A stretch of DNA of 64,000 nucleotides from Corynebacterium sp. ES2730-CONJ. GTDB lineage: Bacteria > Actinomycetota > Actinomycetes > Mycobacteriales > Mycobacteriaceae. Shown here one piece after another: positions 16,969-23,690 of this stretch. The stretch spans positions 62,001 to 126,000 of the forward strand of contig NZ_JANUXZ010000006.1 in assembly GCF_024834055.1 (NCBI RefSeq), written 5' to 3'. Under the pieces are notes generated by a model. That model did no database searches, was not told the DNA's origin, and saw nothing but the letters and a program-made list of their open reading frames with translations. The position numbers and the translations under genes are program-made. Position 1 is the stretch's first letter. The number at the start of each line of letters is the position of its first letter.

Positions 16969-18026
16969 CACCGAAAGCTGCACATCCAGATCTCGCCGAG
17001 GACCTCATAGACCACCACCAGATAACCGTCATGGTAGGCAAGATCGATATACCCGCACGGCCCTGTGTGGAATCGCAGAGGCGGTTTCTGCGAGATAGGC
17101 TGGGTGGGGTCTGAGTAGGTGTGGGGGTCGACGATCTCTAAGAAACCGTCCTGTCGCCCTGCTCCGCTGTAGGCGAAGACGAGGCCGTGAGGCGTATCGA
17201 CGAAGCTGGCATTGCAGGCTGCAGCCGGGGGCGTGGAGGAAAAACCAATAGTATTCCAGCTGCGCCCATAATCGGAACTGATTGCCCTATAGCGGCCAAG
17301 CTCCCCTGTTTCATAGGCTGAGGTACGGCGCGCGGAGAGATATAACTGGCCTAAGTGAACGCCGTAGCAGGTTTCATCCATATCGTCGCCGATAACCTCT
17401 CCCACACTCCACGTGTCACCTTTATCGTGGCTAATCAGTGCGCGATGCCACGTTCTGCCCTGGTGGTCGCGCATAACGACGGGAAGAATCCAGTGCCCCT
17501 GGTTGACTACCGCATGCCCAGAGGTCACAAAAGCCCCTGCATAATCGCCGACAACCATATCTGTGAGACAGTGGGTTCTAAAGGTGCGTCCACAATCGTG
17601 GGAGATCGCAATTTCACTGTGCAAAACCTGGTCGCTGTCACGGCCTTGAGAGCCGAAGAATCCCACCGTATGACTGCGCGCATACACTACTGCGAGGTTA
17701 ACACCATCCACAATGATGGCGGGATCAGAGAATCCCTGACGTGGATGAGTGGATCCGGAACGGAAGATCTCGTATTCAATAGGTCCATCGATAGTACCGC
17801 GACCGATAATGAGCGAATTGGGATTTGGTAAATCGCTAGGCATCGCGCCGCCAAGTCCGGTGTCGTCGTCAGCCGGCAATCTGCTATCACATAAGAGCAG
17901 CACATCACCCCCATCGAGGAATGCAATGGCTGGGATCCGAAGTTCTACGGTACGGGGATCAACGGTGCCGGCGGCACTTAGCTGTGCGGCATTCACGAGA
18001 AGGTGGGGTGGTTGGTGGGGGATCAT
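16965..18026 (-). CDS. sialidase (GH33, BNR repeats) without a signal peptide
   Basis: About 353 residues forming a six-bladed propeller sialidase that removes terminal sialic acid. The N-terminal catalytic-arginine motif is present as LRIPAIAF, and three Asp-boxes are seen: SHDCGRTF, SHDKGDTW and SSDYGRSW. Unlike the large secreted sialidases of related pathogens there is no signal peptide, no carbohydrate-binding module and no LPXTG anchor, so it should be cytoplasmic, acting on imported sialyl-oligosaccharides. A longer frame reaches 18062, but I prefer ATG 18026 because a TACCAT hexamer stands eight bases before it. It converges on the esterase gene. Confidence 0.83.
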   Translation of the reverse strand: MIPHQPPHLLVNAAQLSAAGTVDPRTVELRIPAIAFLDGGDVLLLCDSRLPADDDTGLGGAMPSDLPNPNSLIIGRGTIDGPIEYEIFRSGSTHPRQGFSDPAIIVDGVNLAVVYARSHTVGFFGSQGRDSDQVLHSEIAISHDCGRTFRTHCLTDMVVGDYAGAFVTSGHAVVNQGHWILPVVMRDHQGRTWHRALISHDKGDTWSVGEVIGDDMDETCYGVHLGQLYLSARRTSAYETGELGRYRAISSDYGRSWNTIGFSSTPPAAACNASFVDTPHGLVFAYSGAGRQDGFLEIVDPHTYSDPTQPISQKPPLRFHTGPCGYIDLAYHDGYLVVVYEVLGEIWMCSFRC

Positions 18027-18062
18027 AAATGTCGATGGTACAGATGATGGACCGGGGATCAC

Positions 18063-18300
18063 CTTGTGATTTTACCCACTAAGCACCCCCGATTATCCCC
18101 CATCTACCGCATTTATATCACAGAGAAAATACCCCCTATCACCCCCAATAGGCTCGCCGTATACACGCCCCACAATCGGGGGCTCCACACCCCCTACCCG
18201 ATTAGATAAGTTCGGTAAAACCTGCTACTTTCACCCCCTTTTTCCCGATTTACCACCCCCTAAGTTCTATAAAACCAGTTTCAATAGCGGCGAAAACTGC
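18063..18300. repeat. C-run-rich region upstream of the PFL locus
   Basis: Between about 18083 and 18262 there are eight or more runs of four or five C on the + strand, often as CACCCCC or ACCCCC and spaced about 7-30 bp apart, with one G5 run. The complementary strand therefore carries repeated G4-G5 tracts. No gene is seen. The cluster could form G-quadruplexes or hold repeated binding sites. Confidence 0.6.
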
Positions 18301-18308
18301 ACATTTTC

Positions 18309-18320
18309 GGGTTATAACCC
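18309..18320. promoter_or_regulatory. 12-bp palindrome GGGTTATAACCC
   Basis: A perfect 12-bp palindrome in the pflB upstream region, about 270 bp before the start codon. It could be an operator; the regulator is unknown. Confidence 0.4.
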
Positions 18321-18351
18321 TAACTGCCCCTGAACTGCTAAAAGTCCGAGC

Positions 18352-18373
18352 GGGCTTATTTGTCAATAAGCCC
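18352..18373. promoter_or_regulatory. inverted repeat GGGCTTATT-N4-AATAAGCCC
   Basis: A perfect nine-base inverted repeat with a four-base centre, the size of a typical dimeric-repressor or Crp/Fnr-class site. It lies about 60 bp before the structured leader described next. No identity can be given. Confidence 0.5.
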
Positions 18374-18431
18374 ACACATTGAATCTATGGAAATTCTTAT
18401 TAGAACGGGTAGATTGGTTGAAGGTAAGGAC

Positions 18432-18540
18432 GTTGAGGAACAGCGTGCCTGCTGAAAAGCGGCATGCCGAAAGCGGTGCACGTCGAGGTCATACTTCGAC
18501 CATCCAGGGGCGCCGAGAACTTTAGGGATTATTCCTCAGC
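18432..18540 (+). ncRNA. candidate structured leader RNA (possible riboswitch) of pflB
   Basis: By hand folding, an outer stem of nine pairs joins 18432-18440 with 18532-18540 (one G-U). Inside are a hairpin joining 18443-18449 with 18461-18467, extended by a two-pair stem and a TGAAAA loop, and a stem joining 18474-18479 with 18510-18515 that carries a smaller hairpin (18482-18486 with 18496-18500). Together they form a closed multi-branch RNA ending about 50 nt before the pflB start. Single-stranded joints hold CGAAAG- and AACTTTAGGGATTA-like stretches. It does not match the conserved core of the ZTP (pfl) riboswitch or of other classes I know. No covariance data support it yet. Confidence 0.5.
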
Positions 18541-18591
18541 ACTACAGTCGACTTAGAAAATTAATATATGCAGAAAGGTCAAAGACTACTC

Positions 18592-20673
18592 GTGAGCACC
18601 ACTGCTTGGCAGGATTTTGCACCCGGAAATTGGCAAACAAATATTGACGTTCGCAATTTCATCCTCGAAAACTACACCCCCTACGAAGGTGACGCCTCAT
18701 TCCTTGCAGGCCCCACCGAAAAAACTCTCCGCGTCTGGGATCAACTAGAAAATAACTACCTCAAAGTGGAGCGCGCGAAGCGCGTCTACGACGTTGATAC
18801 CGAAACCCCCGCGGATATCGACGCCTTCAAAGCTGGCTATATCAGCGAAGACGATGACGTTATCGTCGGTCTGCAGACCGACACCCCACTCAAGCGCGCC
18901 ATGATGCCTAACGGCGGATGGCGCATGGTTGAGACGGCCATTCGCGAGGCTGGGCTTGAGCCAGATGAGCGCGTCAAGGAAATCTTCACGAAATACCGCA
19001 AGACCCACAACCAGGCGGTCTTCGATATCTACACTCCTCGCATTCGCGCGGCTCGATCTTCCCATATCATTACCGGCTTACCCGATGCCTACGGTCGCGG
19101 CCGCATTATTGGCGATTACCGCCGTGTAGCCCTCTACGGTGTGGACTTCCTCATTAATGAGAAGAAGGCCGCAAAGGATTCTGTCAATGGTGCAGATTTC
19201 TCTGAGCACTGGGCACGCTACCGCGAGGAGCACCAGGAGCAAATTCGCGCCCTCGAAAAGCTCAAGACCATGGCACAGTCTTATGGTTTTGATATTTCAG
19301 GCCCCGCGACCACCGCTAAAGAAGCCGTGCAGTGGACCTACTTCGCCTACCTCGCCTCTGTGAAGAGCCAGGATGGCGCCGCTATGTCCATCGGACGCCT
19401 GTCTGCCTTCCTCGATGTCTACTTCGAGCGCGATCTCAAGAGTGGATTGATTACCGAGGCTGACGCTCAGGAAATTATCGATGCTCTGGTTATTAAACTT
19501 CGCATCGTCCGCTTCCTGCGCACCATCGATTATGATCAGATCTTCTCGGGCGACCCTTATTGGGCAACCTGGTCCGATGCTGGTTTCGCCGAAGATGGTC
19601 GCCCCATGGTCACCAAGACCTCCTTCCGTCTGCTCCAAACCTTGCGCAACCTCGGGCCAGCACCAGAGCCTAATATCACCATCTTCTGGGATCCGAACCT
19701 GCCTAACGGTTATAAGGAATTCTGCTCGGCAATCTCCATCGAGACCTCCTCAGTACAGTACGAGTCCGATAAGCAGATTCGTGATCGCTGGGGCGATGAC
19801 GCAGCCATTGCCTGCTGTGTATCCCCGATGGCGGTTGGTAAGCAAATGCAGTTCTTCGGCGCTCGCGTCAACGCTGCCAAGTCCCTCCTCTACGCCATCA
19901 ATGGCGGCCGTGACGAGGTGACTGGCAAGCAGATCGTTGAAGGATATGAGCCTGTTCAGGGCGATGGCCCACTCGATTTCGACGATGTGTGGAATAAGTA
20001 CGAGGCCATGCTGGACTGGGTTGTTGGCACCTATGTGGAAGCCCTCAATATCATCCACTACTGCCATGACCGCTACGCTTACGAGTCCATCGAGATGGCA
20101 CTGCACGACTCTGAGATCATTCGTACCATGGGCTGCGGCATTGCTGGCCTGTCCATCGTGGCAGACTCCCTAGCCGCCATTAAGTACGCCAAGGTCACTC
20201 CCGTTCGCGACGAAACAGGTCTCATCGTCGACTACGTCACCGAGGGCGACTTCCCGATCTACGGCAATGACGACGATCGCGCCGACGATATTGCGGCCAC
20301 CATCGTGCACACCGTGATGAGCAAGATCAAAGAGATCCCACTCTACCGCGACGCCATTCCTACCCAGTCGGTGCTGACCATCACCTCGAATGTGGTCTAC
20401 GGCAAGGCTACTGGTGCATTCCCATCCGGCCACAAGGCTGGTACCCCATTTGCACCGGGCGCTAACCCAGAGAACAGCCTCGACTCCCACGGTATGGTTG
20501 CTTCCATGCTCTCGGTGGGCAAGCTGGATTATGAGGACGCCCTTGACGGCATTTCGCTGACCAATACGATCACTCCTTCCGGCTTGGGCCGTACCAAGGA
20601 AGAGCAGGTTGCGAACTTGGTTGGCATCCTCGACGCTGGCTTTATCATGGATACTTCCTGCCCAAACGGGTAG
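18592..20673 (+). CDS. pflB: pyruvate formate-lyase large subunit lacking the glycyl-radical domain
   Basis: About 693 residues (a longer frame from ATG 18568 would give 701). It converts pyruvate and CoA to formate and acetyl-CoA during fermentation. The adjacent active-site cysteines are in AIACCVSPM (Cys408-Cys409), and the rest tracks bifidobacterial and E. coli PFL. However, it stops right after GILDAG, with a short unrelated tail of about ten residues, exactly where full-length PFLs continue into [10 protein letters not shown] and the RVSGYA glycyl-radical loop. That domain is encoded by the next gene. GTG 18592 is preferred because the AGAAAGG at 18572-18578 lies inside the longer frame and resembles the grcA ribosome binding site, although the 13-base spacing is long. 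Leader RNA and palindromes precede it. Confidence 0.93.
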   Translation: MSTTAWQDFAPGNWQTNIDVRNFILENYTPYEGDASFLAGPTEKTLRVWDQLENNYLKVERAKRVYDVDTETPADIDAFKAGYISEDDDVIVGLQTDTPLKRAMMPNGGWRMVETAIREAGLEPDERVKEIFTKYRKTHNQAVFDIYTPRIRAARSSHIITGLPDAYGRGRIIGDYRRVALYGVDFLINEKKAAKDSVNGADFSEHWARYREEHQEQIRALEKLKTMAQSYGFDISGPATTAKEAVQWTYFAYLASVKSQDGAAMSIGRLSAFLDVYFERDLKSGLITEADAQEIIDALVIKLRIVRFLRTIDYDQIFSGDPYWATWSDAGFAEDGRPMVTKTSFRLLQTLRNLGPAPEPNITIFWDPNLPNGYKEFCSAISIETSSVQYESDKQIRDRWGDDAAIACCVSPMAVGKQMQFFGARVNAAKSLLYAINGGRDEVTGKQIVEGYEPVQGDGPLDFDDVWNKYEAMLDWVVGTYVEALNIIHYCHDRYAYESIEMALHDSEIIRTMGCGIAGLSIVADSLAAIKYAKVTPVRDETGLIVDYVTEGDFPIYGNDDDRADDIAATIVHTVMSKIKEIPLYRDAIPTQSVLTITSNVVYGKATGAFPSGHKAGTPFAPGANPENSLDSHGMVASMLSVGKLDYEDALDGISLTNTITPSGLGRTKEEQVANLVGILDAGFIMDTSCPNG

Positions 20674-20701
20674 GCCATATTCCAGACTAAAAGTCTAGAA
20701 A

Positions 20702-20734
20702 TTGGGGCTCATCTTCGACTAAGATGGGCCCCAA
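20702..20734 (+). terminator. strong hairpin between pflB and grcA, no T-run
   Basis: A 14-pair stem (20702-20715 with 20721-20734, one G-U) with the loop CGACT. Because no T-run follows, it is more likely an RNA-processing or 3'-end-stabilising element, or a partial attenuator, than a full intrinsic terminator. A small AGACT-N3-AGTCT hairpin precedes it. Confidence 0.6.
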
Positions 20735-20745
20735 GCAGGAAAAAT

Positions 20746-20761
20746 CCTCAAATATTTGAGG
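20746..20761. promoter_or_regulatory. 16-bp palindrome CCTCAAATATTTGAGG before grcA
   Basis: A perfect 16-bp palindrome ending 39 bp before the grcA start codon. It is a good candidate operator and suggests grcA can be controlled separately from pflB. Confidence 0.5.
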
Positions 20762-20800
20762 TGCATATACAACTACTTAGTTTCAGAAAGGTTCTACCCA

Positions 20801-21052
20801 ATGTCTGCAAAATCCTTCGAAGAGCGCATGGCTGATATGAAAGCTGCCCGTTCCCGCAACAATATGGGCTCTGGCCTCTACCACGCCAATATCAACGTGC
20901 TCGACCGCGCTACCCTAGAAGATGCTATGGAGCACCCAGAGAAGTACCCGAACCTAACCGTTCGTGTGTCCGGTTATGCTGTGAACTTCGTGAAGCTCAC
21001 CAAGGAGCAGCAGCGCGACGTTCTCTCGCGTACCTTCCACCACAACGCTTAA
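20801..21052 (+). CDS. grcA: separate glycyl-radical subunit of pyruvate formate-lyase (GrcA/YfiD-like)
   Basis: An 83-residue protein. From residue 25 ([10 protein letters not shown]) to the end it matches the C-terminal domain of PFL, with the radical-carrying Gly58 in RVSGYAVNF and the closing [15 protein letters not shown]. Residues 1-24 form a new, charged N-terminal extension not found in PFL. An AGAAAGG sequence nine bases before ATG 20801 fixes the start. In E. coli the homologous YfiD/GrcA rescues full-length PFL damaged by oxygen; here the neighbouring PFL has no such domain, so this protein should be an obligatory subunit. It should be activated by the pflA product encoded downstream. 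A terminator follows it. Confidence 0.93.
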   Translation: MSAKSFEERMADMKAARSRNNMGSGLYHANINVLDRATLEDAMEHPEKYPNLTVRVSGYAVNFVKLTKEQQRDVLSRTFHHNA

Positions 21053-21071
21053 ATAGAGCGTAGATCTTCGG

Positions 21072-21112
21072 ACGCGCGAAAACTGATAATTTGCAGCTTT
21101 CGCGCGTTTTCT
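21072..21112 (+). terminator. intrinsic terminator after grcA
   Basis: A perfect 10-bp stem, ACGCGCGAAA (21072-21081) with TTTCGCGCGT (21098-21107), followed by TTTCTT. It separates grcA from pflA, which therefore relies on read-through or its own promoter. Confidence 0.85.
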
Positions 21113-21143
21113 TATACTTCTTTCGAGGACGTGAACTTTTACT

Positions 21144-22010
21144 ATGGCTGATGGAATTAACACCACTGTAACTCTCGCCCCTGGCTCGGGCCCGCGTATT
21201 CGCGGTGTTGCCCAGGGTATCGGTGCAGGCATCGACCTCACCATCGAACGCCCCGAACTCATTGCCGCCCGTCGCACTGGCGATATCGGCCTCGTTCACT
21301 CCTGGGAGCTTGTCACCGCCGTCGACGGCCCTGGCACCCGCATGACACTCTTCCTCTCGGGTTGTCCACTACGCTGCCAATACTGTCACAACCCCGACAC
21401 CATGGAGATGAAGGAAGGGACCCTCGAGAAGGTCGAGGATATTGTGCGCAAAATCAAGCGCTATTCCACCGTCTTCCGGGCCAGCGGCGGCGGGCTGACC
21501 ATTTCCGGCGGCGAGCCCCTCTTCCAAATCGCCTTTACCAGGCGAGTGCTCAAAGAGGTTCATGATGCCGGCATTCACACCTGCATCGATACCTCAGGCT
21601 TCCTTGGCTCACGTCTGAGCGACGACGATCTTGAAAATATCGATCTCGTGCTCCTTGACGTTAAAAGCGGTATCCCGGAGGTCTACCATGAGGTTACAGG
21701 GCGCATTCTGCAACCCACCTTGGAATTTGGCGATCGCCTCAACGCCCTCGGTAAGAAAGTGTGGATACGATTCGTCCTTGTTCCAGGACTCACTGATTCC
21801 GAGGAGAATATCCAGGCAGTCGCCGATATTGTGAGCAAATGGAAGGACAATATCGAGCGCATTGAGGTCTTGCCCTTCCACAATATGGGTGAAGATAAGT
21901 GGAAGAGCATGGGGATGAAGTACACCCTCGAGGGGGTCAAACCTCCCACACCAGAGTCAGTGGAGAAGACTCGAGACGTCTTTAGACAACTCGGCTTCAC
22001 CGTTTACTAA
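21144..22010 (+). CDS. pflA: pyruvate formate-lyase activating enzyme (radical SAM)
   Basis: A 288-residue glycyl-radical activase. The radical-SAM cluster motif CPLRCQYC (Cys74, Cys78, Cys81) is followed by HNPDT and by the GGGLTISGGEPL motif. It abstracts a hydrogen from the PFL glycine using S-adenosylmethionine. It carries about 45 extra residues before the core compared with the E. coli enzyme; similar extensions occur in bifidobacterial activases. ATG 21144 has a GAGGA sequence about 14 bases upstream. In this genome its substrate would be the small GrcA protein, either free or docked to the large subunit. Strong terminators lie on both sides. Confidence 0.94.
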   Translation: MADGINTTVTLAPGSGPRIRGVAQGIGAGIDLTIERPELIAARRTGDIGLVHSWELVTAVDGPGTRMTLFLSGCPLRCQYCHNPDTMEMKEGTLEKVEDIVRKIKRYSTVFRASGGGLTISGGEPLFQIAFTRRVLKEVHDAGIHTCIDTSGFLGSRLSDDDLENIDLVLLDVKSGIPEVYHEVTGRILQPTLEFGDRLNALGKKVWIRFVLVPGLTDSEENIQAVADIVSKWKDNIERIEVLPFHNMGEDKWKSMGMKYTLEGVKPPTPESVEKTRDVFRQLGFTVY

Positions 22011-22014
22011 AAAA

Positions 22015-22056
22015 TTTACCCGCGTGCCAAACTTCTGGCATGCGGGTAAATATTTT
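22015..22056. terminator. bidirectional terminator between pflA and methyltransferase gene
   Basis: A 15-pair stem, 22015-22029 with 22036-22050 (one G-U), flanked by A-rich and T-rich sequence, able to act for both convergent genes. Confidence 0.85.
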
Positions 22057-22636
22057 AGGGCTTTTCTAGAACGGCAACTAAAAATTCAGAATCGGCTTCG
22101 AAAGGTCGTCCATCCCAACTCTCTAGCAGCAGTGACTCTTTAAAACCAGCTTCGCGTGCCATCTCGAGAAAGTGGGGAAAGAGCCAGCCACGGCCGATTC
22201 CAAACCCAATAACAGCGCGACCGTTCGCGCTCAACACTCGCGCGATATTCTTCAAAGCAGGCAACCTTCCCTCAGGTGGCAGGAAGCCCATCACATTGCC
22301 GGCTGAGACAATTAGATCGTAATTGTCACCCGGGAGTGGATCAACGCATAAGTCCCCGACCTCCCACCGCGCCTCGGGGTAATCCTTGCGAGCATAATCA
22401 ATGAGCACGGGATCGAGATCTGTGCCTACAACATGGTGACCCTGCTGGGAGAGGTATCCACCTATCCGGCCTGTTCCGCAGCCGGCGTCGAGGATTTTCG
22501 CCCCCCTGGGCGCGAGCGCATCAATTAAACGTGCTTCACCAACGATATCGCGGCCCTCCGCTTGGAATCGATACCAGCGCTGGGCGTACTGCTCGGAGTG
22601 GTTGGGGTTATGGTCGAGAATTTCTTTCCATGTAGG
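22055..22636 (-). CDS. class I SAM-dependent methyltransferase
   Basis: About 193 residues with a Rossmann-type methyltransferase fold. Motif I is ILDAGCGTGRIG, followed by the acidic VVGTDLDPVLI strand and the DLIVSAGNVMGFL segment. The substrate is unknown; the family includes small-molecule and lipid methyltransferases. A longer frame starts at 22690, but ATG 22636 fits the domain start and has a TACACT hexamer six bases before it, the same leaderless layout as yggS. It is transcribed alone, converging on pflA. Confidence 0.85.
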   Translation of the reverse strand, partial: PTWKEILDHNPNHSEQYAQRWYRFQAEGRDIVGEARLIDALAPRGAKILDAGCGTGRIGGYLSQQGHHVVGTDLDPVLIDYARKDYPEARWEVGDLCVDPLPGDNYDLIVSAGNVMGFLPPEGRLPALKNIARVLSANGRAVIGFGIGRGWLFPHFLEMAREAGFKESLLLESWDGRPFEADSEFLVAVLEKP

Positions 22637-22690
22637 CATAGCCACAGTGTATCGAGGCCTGTTGGCAATTACGAGCTGTCGAAGGCTCAT

Positions 22691-22909
22691 GTCCTAAGCA
22701 CCGAACACGACGCTCTCACTAGCAGCGGAAAGTCTTACGTAGCGACACCGCTGCGTAACAGCGCCCTCAGTATGGTCGTACTGATTCTTGTAATCTCGAG
22801 GCGTTTCGCTCCCTAGCTAGGTAGCGGGGATCCGTCACCCCATGCATCGCGGCGTAGCCCACACACAGATCCTTTTGATTAAGCTGAGCCATCCTTCCCC
22901 GCCGCAAAT
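22691..22909. other. intergenic region, no gene recognised
   Basis: About 220 bp with one imperfect inverted repeat, TACGTAGCG (22736-22744) with CGCTGCGTA (22749-22757). I see no coding sequence in it. Confidence 0.4.
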
Positions 22910-23539
22910 TTATAGGGGGACGATTAGATCCAAAGCTAATAGTCTTTCGAGCATTTTCTTAGGATCTGATTCCTGCCAGCCAGTGATTTCACCATGAGCG
23001 TTTTCGTATTCCAGGATATATTTATCGTTTTTTACGATACCGAGCAGATAGTAATCAGTTCCTCTCCGCATGTGTAATTCAATGAAATCAGAGATTCTAA
23101 TCGCTGGTTCTATGGGCATGTGGAAGGTTATAAGCGCGTCGAACAGCTCGTGGACCCACGTCCTTAAGGGCTCGGGGGCGCCTTGTACTGCCATATATCG
23201 GCGGGCATGCAGGGCTTGACTGCGCTGGTGGTCGCTGAGGGCGAGCGTAGGATCAATGGCTCCGTGCTGAGTAAGAGCGGTCCGAATCTGGTCAATCTCT
23301 TCATACTCTTCTTGGCTATCTATTTCGTTGACAAATATCGCCTGGAATACATAGCTGCCAGTACGGCTTATCGTTACGCTAATCTCGTTGAGGTTAAAGG
23401 CCCAGTGAAATTCTGGGCATGGGGTGCCGGCTACTAATATTTCACCGAGTTCGCAGTCTTTGACCCCCACCCACTGGCGCAGTGCGTCCATGAGGGCTGC
23501 GGTCGCTCTTTCCTGTGCTTGATTGAATCTACTCATCAT
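22910..23539 (-). CDS. protein of unknown function
   Basis: A 209-residue soluble, acidic protein without signal peptide or membrane segment. A GAAGGAG sequence just before the double ATG supports the start. Residues 30-85 look like alternating strands; the middle (about 85-150) is helical; the C-terminal part has a DYYLLGIVKNDKYILEYEN strand pair. The overall look is that of YbjN-type chaperone-like folds or small immunity proteins, but I recognise no diagnostic motif. It is divergent from the nucleobase permease gene and stands alone. Confidence 0.7.
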   Translation of the reverse strand: MMSRFNQAQERATAALMDALRQWVGVKDCELGEILVAGTPCPEFHWAFNLNEISVTISRTGSYVFQAIFVNEIDSQEEYEEIDQIRTALTQHGAIDPTLALSDHQRSQALHARRYMAVQGAPEPLRTWVHELFDALITFHMPIEPAIRISDFIELHMRRGTDYYLLGIVKNDKYILEYENAHGEITGWQESDPKKMLERLLALDLIVPL

Positions 23540-23690
23540 TCTCCTTCACCCGCCCCATGATCTAAACCACAGTTTATATGGCACTGTTCGTTTAACCACA
23601 AGGGGTCGCTATTCCTAGGACTTTTCGCTGCGCACACGGCTAAAATTCTCCCTACACTACTTCGATTTGCACACTCCCAAGGAGATTTTT

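Noticed and set aside
18432-18540. ZTP (pfl) riboswitch ahead of pflB
   Set aside because: The conserved CCGCCUGGGC-type segment and pseudoknot of that class are not present, although the region is structured.
20673-20800. Simple frameshift or stop mutation breaking pflB
   Set aside because: The two products have distinct new termini, a spacer with regulatory structure and a separate ribosome binding site, so a recent break is unlikely.
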